DNA of 64,000 nt, from assembly GCA_024509875.1 (NCBI GenBank), contig JAMPIV010019080.1, forward strand, positions 372,001 through 436,000. The letters are read 5' to 3'. This document shows, piece after piece, positions 27,076 through 39,424 of this stretch (the stretch's first letter is position 1; each line of letters opens with the position of its first letter). The notes beneath the pieces are model-generated. The model was not told the origin of the DNA. It worked only from the letters and a program-made list of their open reading frames with translations, and ran no database searches. The stretch is from Oreohelix idahoensis (taxonomy: Eukaryota > Mollusca > Gastropoda > Stylommatophora > Oreohelicidae). A program made the position numbers and the translations under genes.

Positions 27076-27189
27076 AGCTGACTACTGCTTTCTTTGAAAA
27101 TTTTCAAGTGAACGTCTGAAAGTGTACGAAGATGACGTCATCATTTTCACAATGAGATTATTACAGACTCAAATGTAATCAGATCAACA

Positions 27190-28610
27190 AAGTAAAATCC
27201 AGAAAGACAGATGTGTTCATGTGGGGAGGACAAACAACCAATAGAATGTTTATTCTAACTTTATTGGCTCCACGAGAGCAGCTGAGTGGCAGCACAACCT
27301 TCTCCACCCCCAGGTTAGATAAACTGAATGGTAGCGAGACAAGCATGAGACGGACTATCAACTTTATAAGATAAACTGAATGTTGGCGAGACAAGTATGA
27401 GACGGACTATGAACTTTATTAGAGAAACTGAATGGTGGGGAGACAAGCATGAGACGGACTATGAACTTCATTAGAGAAACTGAATGTTGGCGAGACAAGT
27501 ATGAGACGGACTATGAACTTTATTAGAGAAACTGAATGGTGGGTAGACAAGCATGAGACGGACTATGAACTTCATTAGAGAAACTGAATGTTGGCGAGAC
27601 AAGTATGAGACGGACTGTGAACTTTATTAGAGAAACTGAATGTTGGCGAGACAAGTATGAGACGGACTATCAACTTTATTAGAGAAACTGAATGGTGGCG
27701 AGACAAGTATGAGACGGACAATGAACTTTATTAGATAAACTGAATGGTGGCGACACAAGTATGAGACGGACTATCAACTTTATAGGATAAACTGAATGTT
27801 GGCGAGACAAGCATGAGACGGACTATCAACTTTATAAGATAAACTGAATGGTGGCGAGACAAGCATGAGACGGACAATCAACTTTATAAGAGAGATTTAC
27901 GTGATTACACGAGAGGGAACTAAGAAGACGAAGAAGGAGATACATGCACCAAAAGCTGCAATTAACTCAGGGGAAGTAATAATTAATAACCATGGGCAGC
28001 AATGAATATAGGACTTTAGAAACATAATTATTGCTTCACTTTTGTGTTAGCTGGAAACATTTTTTCAACCATTACATAAATAATATATTAAGAAAACAAG
28101 TTGTTTTATTATATGAACAACACTTTTTTGCATTTTTCTATTTTGTTAATTAAAATACATATGAATTTTTATATTACATTAAATTCCATAACGTATCCCA
28201 GTTTAGAGTAATAACTATTTATATATCGTGTTTCTTTTAATGGGTACTGATTGTTAATACTGATAAATTGTATTTTTGACCGGCAACAAATGCCGCAACA
28301 ATTAATGACAGTGATACATAAAAATTAAGTCTCATCGTGTGTCACGATCCTGACCGTAAATCCCTGCTATTTACTTCTACACTCTATCACTCATTTGGCG
28401 GGATGGGTAATTTAGAGATGAACAATAGATCAAGACACAGTATTCTTGATCGATGGAAATACCCGAGTCTCAGAAATGAGCACTGGTGTATGGATGGCAC
28501 AGGATATGGTCAGACTGTTAAGTACTCTTGCCCAGATGGTAAAATGTATAGATCAAGAGCCTACCTTGCCTTCACGCTACGACTAACCTATGCTTTTATA
28601 AACTATTCCT
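27190..28610 (+). repeat. 1.4-kb dispersed repeat with an internal 52-bp satellite
   Basis: Collinear with 48840-49520: GAGGACAAACA, CACGAGAGCAG/CATGAGAGCAG, ACAACCTTCTC, the tandem region, AACTCAGGGGAAGTAATAA, TTTTTGACCGGCA and GTGTCACGA occur in the same order. It carries no coding signal. Its mechanism is unknown; satellite-bearing non-autonomous DNA elements have this architecture, but no termini were identified. Confidence 0.6.
27317..27893 (+). repeat. 52-bp tandem repeat, about 11 units
   Basis: Unit boundaries at 27369, 27421 and 27473 show an exact 52-bp period (AGAGAAACTGAATG..GGCGAGACAAG.ATGAGACGG). Variants GTTGGCG and GGTGGGG alternate in part of the array, suggesting a higher-order 104-bp unit there. 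Confidence 0.92.
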
Positions 28611-28614
28611 AATT

Positions 28615-29341
28615 AATAAATAATAATAATAGTTGCCCATCGCAAGCGAAGATGGCGACAGCTTCAGAGTTGAGTTGTGACACATCTGTGCCGTGATCTC
28701 ATGAGGCTAATTAGTCATATTTTGGCCCTACAGGCCCTGTCACATACGGGGCACATATGGTTAGAGTAGATAATAGTGCTGCTGTGCATTCTGACCTTTC
28801 TTGCAGCACGCTTGCCTTCTGCCTTAACAGTTAAATTATGTTCTGCAATGCGAGCGCCTTGAGTAATGTTTGTCCGCCAGACAGAGCGATCCTGTGCGAT
28901 AGTCTCCCAGGAGGAGACATCGATTTTGAAGCAGCTCAACGATGCCTTCAGTGTGTCTTTGAAGCGTTTCTTTTGTCCCTCTACCGTTCGCTTACCCATG
29001 GAGAGTTCGCTGTACATCAACTGCTTAGGGAGGCGTTTTTCTGGCATGCGAACATTTCCGGCTCAAATGAGATTTTCCGGCCCATCTAATACGGGCGCTT
29101 TGCATCAATATTTAGATGCTTAAGAAATGTGCTCTGTTGAGGACCTCAGAATTAGATACTCTATCGTGCCACCTGATCCTGAGAATCCTGAAAGACAGCT
29201 CATGTGGAAATGATTAAGCTTCTTGGCATGCCTGCTATACACTGTCCATGTTTCACAGGCATACAGGAGGGTAGTGAGCACTATTGCATGATATACTTTT
29301 ATCTTGGTGGCGGCACTAATTTCGTGATAGATCCCAGACAT
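28615..29341 (-). pseudogene. LINE C-terminal region and 3' end (minus strand)
   Basis: Downstream part of the LINE whose RT lies at 29316-30083. The piece at 29120-29341 carries the YHAIVLTTLLYACETWTVY block that follows RT in many invertebrate LINEs. 28715-29047 has KRTVEGQKKRFKDTLK, a W-E-T-IAQDRSVWR block and a C-terminal CPVCDRAC motif. The 3' end lies at about 28615-28640 with an (ATT)n-type tail. Frameshifts separate the pieces, so the gene is dead. Confidence 0.85.
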
Positions 29342-30175
29342 TTACTCTTAGTCTTACGATAACAATTTTGTTGTTGACCTCGGAGTCGATATTCGCATCT
29401 TTGGTAAGGGTACTGCCAAGATAAGCGAAGCTGTCCCTCACTTGGAGACGTTGGTTCTTTACTGTGATATTTGGTTCGCAGTAAGGTTTCCCAGGAGCAG
29501 GTTGCAACATTACTTCAGATTTCTTCGTATTAATAGTAAGACCAAAGTCATCACACGCTACAGAAAGCCTCCTCATATTGTTCTGCATGTCCAATTCTGT
29601 GCAAGTGTTGAGGGCACAGTCGTCCGCAAAGACAAGGTCAGAGATCATTGTTTCATTCACCTTCGTAAAGGAATGTAATCGTCTCAAACTGAATAGTTTC
29701 CCATTTGTCCTGTATCTGATGTGTACGCCATCACTACTGCCATGCGTAATGTTAGAGAGCATGGCAGCAAATATCATACTGAATAGTGTCGGGCGGAGCA
29801 CACATCCCTGTTTGACACCGTTTGTGACGGGAAAGGGTTCAGAATGTTCTCCATCATTCAATACGCGAGCCACCATATCTTCATGAAACTGGCGGACGAT
29901 TGAGATGAACGTATCGGGACAACCGAATTTCGCAATAATTTCCCATAGTCCATGCCTATTGACAGTGTCAAATGCCTTGGTCAAGTCAATAAATGTTGTG
30001 TAGAGGTCATTGTACTGTTCCTGGCATTTCTCTTGAAGTTGGCGTGCGGCAAATAACATGTCGACAGCCCGCGGAAACCACACTGACTAACTGGGAGTAA
30101 GTCCTGCGATTCGAGATGAACAGTCAAGCGGTTGAGCAGGACTCGAGCAAGGATGTAGCCCGCAATAAATAATAG
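29316..30175 (-). pseudogene. LINE reverse transcriptase domain (minus strand)
   Basis: A 255-codon frame at 29316-30083, extended upstream without its start to about 30175 (LARVLLNRLTVHLESQDLLP..QCGF). It shows FIDLTKAFDTVNR, VTNGVKQGCVL, the catalytic block LVFADDCAL and the later FAYLGSTLT block. The endonuclease domain is missing, so this copy is 5'-truncated at about 30175, next to a minisatellite. RT motifs are intact in the open part. Confidence 0.9.
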
Positions 30176-30204
30176 GAAGTTTTCTCAATGGTTGTCACAT
30201 GATT

Positions 30205-30756
30205 GATGATTTTCCCTACTGTGGTGACTTGATATAGGCTTCCTCTGTGACTAACTACAGTGGAGACTTGGTGTAGGCTTCCTGTTTGACTAACTACAGT
30301 GGTGAATTGGTGTAGGCTTCCTGTGGGACTAACTGCAGTGGTGACTTGGTGTAGGCGTCCTCAGTGACTAACTACAGTGGTGACTTGTTGTAGGCTTCCT
30401 GTGTGACTAACTACAGTGGGGACGTGGTGTAGGTTTCCTGTGTGACTAACTACAGTGGTGACGTGGTGTAGGGTTCCTGCGGGACTAACTACAATGGTGA
30501 CTTGGTACATGATTCCTGCGATATTAATTACAGTTGTGACTTGGTGTAGGCTTCCTGCGGGACTAACTACAGTGGTGACTTGGTACATTATTCCTGCGGC
30601 ACTAACTACAGTTCTGACTTTAAGCAGACTTCCTGTGGGACTAACTACAGTTGTGACTTCGGGCAGATTTCCTGTGGGACTAACTACAGTTGTGACTTCG
30701 GGCAGACTTCCTGTGGGACTAACTACAGTTGTGACTTCGGGCAGACTTCCTGTGGG
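30205..30756. repeat. 39-bp minisatellite, left part (about 14 units)
   Basis: Period 39 bp (GGTGACTTGGTGTAGGCTTC + CTGTGGGACTAACTACAGT). It stops inside a unit at the hAT terminus and resumes at 45508 with the 8-bp duplication. Because 39 is a multiple of three, both strands show long open frames (for example 30361-30588 and 30455-30787); these are artefacts. Confidence 0.95.
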
Positions 30757-31319
30757 CAGTGGCGGATCTACATTTTGGGGACCCTGAGGCTTGAACTCTT
30801 AATGAGGCCCCTTTTATTATTAAAAAAAAAAAAAATTTGTGAGAATGGAAAAGACATGTATTATAGAGATAAATGGACTTGGAGGACCTGAAGTTCAAGC
30901 TTTAAAGTAGATTCACAACAACACACATATAAAAACTGAAAACAAATGAACGAATTTTCAAAAAAGAAACAACTCTGCTGGGAGTTGAATGCAGAACATT
31001 TGCTTGGAAGGCATATGTTCTGATTACTAAACCACTATCCACGTTGGTATATGTGATTTTTTAAATCTTAACTATTTTAATGATTGCCTCCATCATTCAG
31101 AATTAGTTCGTTGAGGACATACCAAGAAAATTATAAGATAAGAAATTTAGCAATGAGGAAAATATAAAATATTTTAATACATTTGTTAAAAAACAAGGCT
31201 GACAAGGTGTATCCATAAGAGATTTGTGCTCAGAAGGAAAAGTTAAACTTACCAGAACATACTACATGAAGCACATTTGACAAGATACTCTTATTTCTCT
31301 TTTTTTTCTAGCAACATAT

Positions 31320-33862
31320 TGTCACGTAGGTTTTGATCATTAAATTGCCTATAGCGTCTTCCTATTCTTTCACCCGAATTCTTTAATTTTGTTATCTCTT
31401 TTTATTTCCTTTTCCTGTATATTTTGCATCCATTCGTTTGCGAAAGATATTTTGCATACTATTCCTTAACTTTACCTGGTTCTTTTCTCTAAACGGAGAA
31501 TCGCAATAGTGATTCTATTACATAGATGTCAGTAGACGAAAGGTGTGATTATGTTTCATACCCAGACTAAAGAGCAGACTTTTGGTCTACCATTTTTCAC
31601 TTGACACTAGCGTAAGGTGTCAAACCCGGCATCCTCACAGTGCAGGAATGAGACAGCTGTCTACAGTTTGCAGAAACGCATGAGGTTTTTCGTTAGAAAA
31701 ACCTGGCGTAGCGTGAAAAATCGATCCGCACTGGAGATAGGCTGTCTGGGATTTGAAGCTGACACGCGTACATCTCGGTCACTGATGGCTGTTACGACAT
31801 GAGGGAAGCTGACGTAGGGTGTTAGAGAAGGGGAGAGACGGGCGCTGTTTCGTGGTTTCGAAACAGTGGGATTCTTTGTCCGTTTCATAGATATAACTAG
31901 AGTTGCAAACCTGATTTTCACTCAGTAACTTCGCAGTAAAGACTAGAGCTAGCCTTCGTTCGATTTCTAAATAATCTCTGTTAATAGAGATGGCCTTTAG
32001 TTTGGTCGAAGTGGTTTAAGTTCTTAGTACTTCTTGTTTGAGGTAAATATTATATATAATAGATCTCTAGTATTTTGTGAAGTGATAAAGTGTTTAATCG
32101 CCTATTTCATTCTAAACTAGTTCTGTGTCCAGAGTGCCTAATTTATAGTTTGTATTATTTTTCTAGTGACGCATACAGTGGAAAGCAGAATAAATTGTAT
32201 TTCTAGCGTAACAGACATGTAGCTATAATGAATTTAATTTAACTGCTAACTACTCAGTCGAGTATTTTTTTCAAAACTAACTCATAAATGCTAGATGCGA
32301 CATCAGTGAATATTGACGGAATACGCAGATATTCCTAATTCCTGATGATTGATTTAAATATAACTTATTTCACCGGAAGTTTAAATAATAAGTCAAGCGG
32401 TCGGCTTGCTGTTTAAAATGTTTAGTTATATTGAGTACATAATATGTAAATGATTTATATGTGCTTTTCCTTTTATTCAGGAAATACTGGGGTGACCCGA
32501 ACTTTACCGGCGTTTAATAAGAGTTTCATATTTGTGAAGAAATAGACAGTCCTTATTTTGAACCACGTGGGTTTCTCAAGTAACACTGGTCTGACAGTGC
32601 ATATGCCAACAGAGTTAGACAGAAATACTATATCCCACTAACGGGTTTCAAAGACTGTAATGATCAATACGGGGCCTTTGCGCCAGATATTAAATTCTTT
32701 TCATAAACTCTACGTAAATTTTCTGCCTGGCGGCGTGAATATTACAAGAAATAACATTAACATTCCGACAGAGAGTTTTGCCTAGTATTGTGGTGACCAA
32801 GTATAGTACCTTCCTGAAAATAGACACCGATCTGACATTCCTTAATTTCTAGAAACCAAAGCTAATGACATTGTGCTCTGCTAACTTTCGTGCCTGGACA
32901 AAATTTATGTGACTTAATCAGACATTCGAAAAATTAGAACACCCAAGGAATCGTTCCCTGAGACGGAGAGTTCAGTACGTTTTTTGGAACTGGGGATTTC
33001 TTGGTCGATGACTGCATTTTCGGGTCTGTGTGAAGGTCCTAGAAATTTATTATGTTCCCAGAGGCAGCGAGCAAAGTTGTAAGTATAAATGGGAGCACAT
33101 GGCCATGGCTGAATGAATGAGTGTACGCAGGTCAGAGTGTTTTTTTACCGGTGTATATTGTCACCAATTTGCTGTCGTAACTTTTTTAATCTGCAGAATT
33201 AGTTACAACTGCTAGAGTTTCTTTTTCTTAGGCTAAATCAGATTATCCAACTCTGTTCATACATTTACGAGAAAGAAAGAAACCTCTTAGACTCAACCCC
33301 AGGTATCTATAACATTTTGGGCCATCATCTGTTCTCTTAACGGGGCTGTGGGCTAAACCTAGAGTTAAGATTCTAACGGGCTATCATCCTTGTAGCATTT
33401 TCTTAAATTTTATGACTTTTTGTATATGCTTTTCCTTGATGTATTTTTTTGGTGTTGTGAGAAGATTTTTTTTAGATGAAAATAATAAAATCTCTCTTGA
33501 ACTTAATAATCGTGTTGGTCAGCTCGTTCTAAAATATATATATATATATCATTGTTATAGTTTTCCCACGTCTGTGTGTTTAACTGTCGTCACGTATATG
33601 TGCGTGCCCGTGAGTAGATAGAGATTTATGTAATATATATCTGTGAGTTAGACTGTCTGACACTTTAAAAGCGGTCGTAGAAGATAGGTGAGAGAGAGAA
33701 GATTATCTCGATTCTCAAAGACAGCCTCTATATTACATTCTATCATCTCACGTGTGGAAATTCTATTGCTTTTCACCAGCTCTCACTGTATCTATCACTC
33801 ATTCTAAGCTATTCAGAAGGGACCAACCCAAGTCTTAATTCCCCTATCGAAAATCTACGACA
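31320..33862 (+). repeat. Element A 5' LTR
   Basis: 2543 bp. Differences from the 3' LTR are few: single substitutions, a (TA)n length change near 33530, and one small indel near 31927. The 61-86-codon frames near 31617-31921 are present in both LTRs only because the LTRs are nearly identical; they carry no motif. Confidence 0.95.
33084..33090 (+). promoter_or_regulatory. Candidate TATA box of element A (TATAAAT)
   Basis: TATAAAT in both LTRs (here and 41176-41182), about 400 bp before an AATAAA polyadenylation signal at 33484-33489 (41576-41581 in the 3' LTR). This order gives a plausible U3-R-U5 layout. No transcript evidence. Confidence 0.45.
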
Positions 33863-33864
33863 AA

Positions 33865-33882
33865 TGGGGGCTCGCCCGACGG
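33865..33882 (+). promoter_or_regulatory. Element A primer-binding site, tRNA-Pro type
   Basis: TGGGGGCTCGCCCGACGG begins 2 bp after the LTR. It closely resembles the TGGGGGCTCG-type site complementary to the 3' end of tRNA-Pro. A decayed second copy of the LTR-end/primer-site region follows 54 bp downstream, starting at 33910 (TACGACAAATGTGGACTC). Confidence 0.65.
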
Positions 33883-34005
33883 ATTTTTGAACTTAGAATA
33901 GGAAGAGAGTACGACAAATGTGGACTCCTCTATCTGGATTTTGAACTTAAGATTCTTTATTCTGAAATAGAGTAAGAGTGATGTCTTGTGAGATGTTATA
34001 TCTTT

Positions 34006-35576
34006 CCTTTACCTCATGGGCAAATAGATGGTGTGTCAGCATCAACACAGACAAGTGCAGCACTACGCTCTTCACCCTCTCTCCCAAACAAAAAGCTGGT
34101 GTCATCAAGATAAATGAAGAGCTCCTGAGAGACGATAAACATTCCACCTATCTCGGAGTTACATTCGATAATAGGCTGACATGGAAGCAGCACATCAACA
34201 AGGCAGCAACAAAATCCAGGAGGAAGCTAGCCATCCTGAGAAAACTAAGTGGAACCACATGGGGAGCCAGCGGGAAAATACTTAGTAAAGTTTACCAGCA
34301 GGGCATACGACCACACCTGGAATATGGGTCAGCTGCGTGGTGTCCAGCATCAAACACCACATTACAAGAGCTAGATAAGGTGCAAAACCAGGCGCTTAGG
34401 GTCATCACGGGGGCAATGAAATCAACGCCTATAGTGGAGATGGAGAAAATGGGGAGGATACAAGCACTGAGAGAACGCAGAGACACGAAAGTGCTAACAC
34501 AGACAGAAAAGTTCCTCTGTATGCCGAGCCATCCAATGAAGGACAGATTCCAAAACCTAGCAATGGGGCGACTGAAAAGAAGCAGCTTTATCCACCAGGC
34601 CACACGATTGCGTAGACAAACCTCAGACCTGCCTGAAGTTAACTGCCCCCTAAAGTCTGTGCCAGAACAAACCCCTTGGAGAGAGGAGCATGGACTACCA
34701 GTACACATCCACACAAAGGTGAAAGGAATATTCGACAGGGATGAACAGAACAGCGTGCAACGTAGGACAGTCACTCTCAGTTTCCTGGATGATGAATACC
34801 CACAGGACCTCTGGGTCCGAGTATACACGGATGGGTCAGCACAGAATGCAGTAAAGAATGGAGGAGTAGGAGTGTACATAGAATACCCAAACAACACTAG
34901 GGATACGGTCAGAGTACCAACGGGGAAATTCTGTAACAACTATGATGCAGAAGTCCAGGCAATCAAGGTGGCAACTGAGAAACTACTGAACACCAATCTC
35001 GGTCCACAGCCTGTAGTATTCCTGACAGATGCAAGATCAGCACTCCAAGCACTTCAGTCCAGAAAATTGCCAGTTATACAGGCCCTACTTTCTGAACTGT
35101 GCAACCAGCGCAGGGTCGCCATGCAGTGGATACCGTCTCATTGTGGAATACCAGGAAACGAGAGAGCAGACGGACTGGCTAAAGAAGGTGCTGCAGACGA
35201 ACAACCGGATGTACCAGTTACGTACCATCAGAAGAAAAAGATGATCAAATCTATCAGAAAGCCACCAACATCAACGCAGGATGACTACCAAGCTATGAAC
35301 AGATCAGAACAAATAGTCATTCTGCGCCTCAGGACAGGACACAACCGCCTCCGCAGCCACATGTATACAAAATTCAAGATTGGCAATTCAGCCATGTGTA
35401 CATGTGGACAGGCACCCCAGACATCGGAGCACGTACTGCAAGATTGCCCCGAATATGATATATTGAGGCAAACCCACTGGCCCAGAGAAACAACACTGGA
35501 AGCAAAACTATATGGACCTCTGTATGAACTACAAAAGACAGTGAAGTTTATACAAGAAACAACATTGCAGATATAG
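34006..35576 (+). pseudogene. LINE ORF fragment: post-RT region, RNase H, CCHC
   Basis: One uninterrupted frame of 532 codons, whose first nine codons come from flanking DNA. It starts after the catalytic RT motif (YLGVTFDNRLTWKQHI at about residues 58-73). RNase H follows with all four DEDD-type positions visible: D285 in YTDGSA, E325 in YDAEVQ, D351 in LTDARSALQAL and D398 in GNERADGLAKEG. A C-x-C..H..C knuckle lies at 474-490. The intact frame shows recent insertion, but loss of RT and endonuclease makes the copy dead on arrival. Confidence 0.9.
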
Positions 35577-35612
35577 ACAATATATTTCAAGCGAACGAAA
35601 GAAGAAGAAGAA
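34006..35612 (+). mobile_element. 5'-truncated LINE nested in the element A leader
   Basis: 1607 bp ending in a (GAA)n tail, flanked by a perfect 11-bp duplication GTTATATCTTT (33995-34005 and 35613-35623). It interrupts the leader of element A, so it arrived after element A or was copied along with it. Confidence 0.93.
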
Positions 35613-35623
35613 GTTATATCTTT

Positions 35624-36240
35624 AAATAATTTATCCCCTAGACTAACGATCTGTTTACGGGCGTGCTGACCACACAAACCGATAAGTTTTATCCACAGCA
35701 TTTGAATAATATACATTTGAGTTACAGGTGGATTTCGTCGGAATATATGTTATTGTTGATTTGTAATACTAAACGCTGGTAAAGTTTTGTGAGTGTATAA
35801 CATTCACAAGGGTTCTGAAGCAGGTAGGTGTTTGAGCAAAGCTAAGGAGTGCGTTTCGGAATATTCGTCCAGATTAATTGCCTCCCTCACCCGAACTGTC
35901 TTCAGGAGTAAACTTGATAGTGGATAAAAAAAAAAAAATTAAGGTGTTTTTTTTTTCTCTCCGAAATTTTGCAATAATAATTTTGTTTTCCACTGTAGCA
36001 ACTTATTTTTCTGTAGTAAATCTTAACTACCATTTAGTTGGCGTAGTCGTGTTTTGCATTAGGTGCTTTATTGCCGATTAATAGCAGCGATAGTTAGATT
36101 TTCATTTTTTGGTGGAGGTATCCCAGGTTATAAGTATATCAGCTTTTTTTTTAAATTTTGGTATTTTCTCGTAAGTGGTAGGAACCAGTGTATCCTTTTT
36201 CCTATTTTCTTTCTCCACTAGTCTCAGTCACTGACTTAAT
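35624..36240 (+). other. Remaining leader of element A
   Basis: Non-coding leader between the LINE insertion and the Gag start. T-rich with poly-A/poly-T tracts near 35926-35960. Nothing else recognised. Confidence 0.5.
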
Positions 36241-39200
36241 ATGGCCGAGAGGGCAAAGCTTAGACAACTCCACAGGGACGAAGCGAGAGAGGAGGGACTG
36301 GAAGGAGAAGAAGCGAAAGCTTTTGTCAAGGACGAACTTGAGAGATATGACGCGGAGAGGAAAGCAGCTGAAGCTAAAGAGGAAAAAGAAGCAGCCGAAG
36401 CTAGAGAGCAGAGGAAGATGGATGAGGAAATGGAAATTCGCAGGATGCAACAGGAGGAAAAAGAGAAGGAGAGACAGCATGAGAAGGAGAGGGAGGAAAG
36501 ACAACATCAGGAAAGAGAAAATGAGCAACGATGACAGCATGAGTTGGCTCGTAAGGCTCTAGAATTCCAAAGTCGTGGTGCTGCCTCTACCTCCAGCAAT
36601 GGAGAGTCTTCTCCTCTTTCTTCCTTAACTGATCCTTCTAATACGCAATCTACTCACCTCACTGCTATGTCTTTTCCGCTAGAATCTTTCCCTTGTCCAA
36701 ATGAGAAGATTGACACTTGGCTAGAAAAATTTGAGAAAATTGCAACTCTGTACGGTTTAGAGAGGTCGCGTTGGAACATGAAGCTTTCTCAGGCGCTGAA
36801 AAGCAGTGCATATGATGTTTACGCCAAACTGGAAAGCAGCCAACAAGACAACTATGATGTGCTGAAGAAAGCGTTACTGGAGCGCTTTGAAATAAACGCT
36901 CGCAAGTTTTTGCAACTGTTTCGCAACAGCCGGAAAGAGAATTCTGAAACTTTTCAGCAGTTCTCGTCTCGTTTGAAGGGTTATCTGACAAAGTGCCTAG
37001 AGCTCTCGCAGCTCCCCTCTACCTATGAAGGTCTGGAGGAATTTGTTTTAACAGAACAAATAAAGAACACATTGTCTGCTGATACCCGGAGATTTCTAGC
37101 TGAGCAGGGGGCAGAAAAACTTGAAGACATATTAGAGAAGTCTGAGCGTTACCATAATGCGCTGGCTGAACTACCGGCCACAAAGCGGAAACCGACAGAG
37201 GAACATTTTCGAAAACGTAACCTAGAGCAATCTTCTCAGGCTTCTAACCAAAATAACCACAGAGAAACCGGACCTCAAAACCCCCCTCCTGAAAAATCCA
37301 AGTTCTACAAAAACAAGTACCCCAACCACCCCAAACGGTCTGATCAACCCGACTGCCCTACATGGCAGCGTGGCCAGAAAGGTCAAGGTGGCAAAGGGAG
37401 AACCCCTGAGCACGGGACATATGATCAGACCGAGCACACCGAGCCGAAACGCATCGGATGCTTATTAACAATCTCGCAAGGCGGAATTATTGACAGTGAT
37501 TCCCAACCTGTTGGGGATAGACCCTCAACGCGAGGTACTGTTACTTTGAACGGTTCTCAAACTTCTTGCTTATTTGACACGGGGCTTTCTTATGATTGCA
37601 TTGTCGCCAGAAACCTGGTCAAACCCGGTCAAGAGACAGCAGAGACCGTCCAATTTTGTGGAGTTCGTAAGAGTGATGCACCTACAGCGCTTCCCATCGC
37701 ATTGGTGGAGATACACTCTGACTTTGTCAGAGGTGAGATCAAAGCGGCTGTTATGGATGATCCCGTCTACCCAGTCATACTTGGCGGGAGATATGTGTCT
37801 ATTAGGAAACCGGAAGAGCCGATTGTGGCAGCAGTAACTACAAGAGGGCAAACCAAGAAGGAACGGGATTCTGCGCCTAATTTGTTACCTAGGGAACTTA
37901 AAGAAGCGCAATACAAGGACCCTACTTTGGCACCTTCCTTTAGGAAACTGCCCATGGCTAAGGAACCCAAACAGCACGGGGACATTTTTTCAAAGGATGG
38001 CGTACTTTATCGGAGAACGGGCAAGCCTGACCAAGGTTACAACCAGCTCCTAGTACCGAAACAGTACAGAAGCCAAATCCTAGAAATGGGGCACTCTCTT
38101 CCCTTCAGCGGACATATGGGACAGAACGCCACAAACCAACGTATAACCACTCATTATTGGTGGCCAGGAGTAAATACTGATATTATCAGATATGTCAAAT
38201 CCTGTGCCCAGTGCCAACGTGTGCCACCAAAGCAACGGGCACCCCCAGTCTCTTTGGGAAAAATGCCAATAATGGGAACACCATTCGAACGGGTTGTGAT
38301 CGACATTTTAGGGCCTTTTTAAAGGACTAAAAGAAGTAACAGGTTTATCCTGACCTTAGTCGATACATGCACTTTATGGGCAGAAGCTATACCGCTAACA
38401 TGCGCAGATGCCAAGCATGTCGCAGAAGCCCTCGTGCAGATTTTCACTCGGTTGGGATTCCCTCAGCAAGTGTTGACGGATAACGGATCTCCATACCGAA
38501 ACCTGTTGATGGATGAGATCGTTAAGATCTTGAGGACCCAACACATCCACACTAAGCCATATACTCCGGCCGGAAATGGGCTCGTGGAAGTGATAATGGA
38601 AACCTCAACATGATGTTAAGTAGACTGGCACAAGTGAAACCTGAAGATTGGGATTGTTGCATTCCGGCAGCTTTATTTGGCTACAGAGAATCTCCTCATA
38701 CTTCCACAGGATATCCGCAAGCTACGCTCTTATTCGGCAAACCCATTAAGGGCCCGCTTGAAGCCTTACTTCAGTCTCTGACAGACAAGAAGGCGTTTGA
38801 GACAGTCGTCTCAGCAAGTAAATATGTGTCGGTTTTAAAGGAAAGGTTGAAACTAGGGTGGGACCTAGCAACGACTAACTTTAAGCGAGCACGCACAAAG
38901 CACGCTAACCGATACAGGAAAGTCGCGAAAGAGAGAGAACTGGAAGCAGGAGAGAAAGTTTTGGTGTTACTCCCTACCGAGAACAACCAACTGAAGATCG
39001 GATGGCAAGGGCCGTTTACCGTCCTGAAAAAGATTTCTAAGGCTAACTACCAGATATCTATTCAAGAAAAGGAGAAGGTTTTCCATTTAAATCGGTTAAA
39101 GAGATACTTGGAAAAACCAGTGCCAATCTCCGACCATCTCCTGACGATCGCCAAAACTGACGAAGATGACGATAGTGGCAGGGATATTCCACCGCTATCA

Positions 39201-39299
39201 CAGGAAATCTTTCAAAAATGTCAGAAGCGGCGACGCTCTTTCAAGCGCGCATGGGAGACATTCCAGAGGAAGGAAACTTTGGGGAGTAGACTTGGGTAG
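36241..39299 (+). pseudogene. gag: Element A Gag-protease-integrase reading frame (broken in three places)
   Basis: Starts at ATG 36241 (MAERAKLRQL). Gag has an E/K/R/Q-rich coiled coil and a capsid-like block (W-EKFEKIATLYGLERSRWNMKLSQ). An in-frame TGA at 36532-36534 interrupts the coiled coil. Protease shows CLFDTGLSYD (DTG at 37576) and PVILGGRYV. Integrase shows the HHCC module (GHSLPFSGHMG...CAQC), the first aspartate in VVIDILGPF, then a TAA at 38320-38322, then TDNGSPY and GNGLVE in the same frame. A small indel near 38590 shifts to the C-terminal frame (38610-39299), which has a GPF module (IGWQGPFTVL). All DDE residues remain. No CCHC knuckle seen. Confidence 0.88.
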
Positions 39300-39424
39300 G
39301 AATTGGAGAGAGATGGAGGGGGAAGATAAGAGGGAAGAAGACAGACACCCAGAAGCTACGGTTATAGGAAATTTAATTCCATAACGTAGACATGGAGTGC
39401 TTCCATATCTTAAGGGTGACGTCC

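Noticed and set aside
30361..30891. Repetitive frames on both strands (QVTTVVSPAG-type and complement)
   Set aside because: Products of the 39-bp minisatellite, open on both strands because the period is divisible by three. The same applies at 45456-45834.
31617..31921. Small conserved proteins in the element A LTRs (also 39722-40026)
   Set aside because: Conservation only reflects near-identity of the two LTRs; no motif, and the diverged solo LTR at 58.7-61.2 kb does not clearly keep the frames.
34292..34939. 215-codon minus-strand frame
   Set aside because: Shadow of the plus-strand LINE RNase H frame; no motif of its own.
36202..36540. 112-codon leucine/phenylalanine-rich minus-strand membrane-like protein
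   Set aside because: Complement of the Gag coiled coil (GAA/AAG codons read as TTC/CTT); not a real membrane protein.
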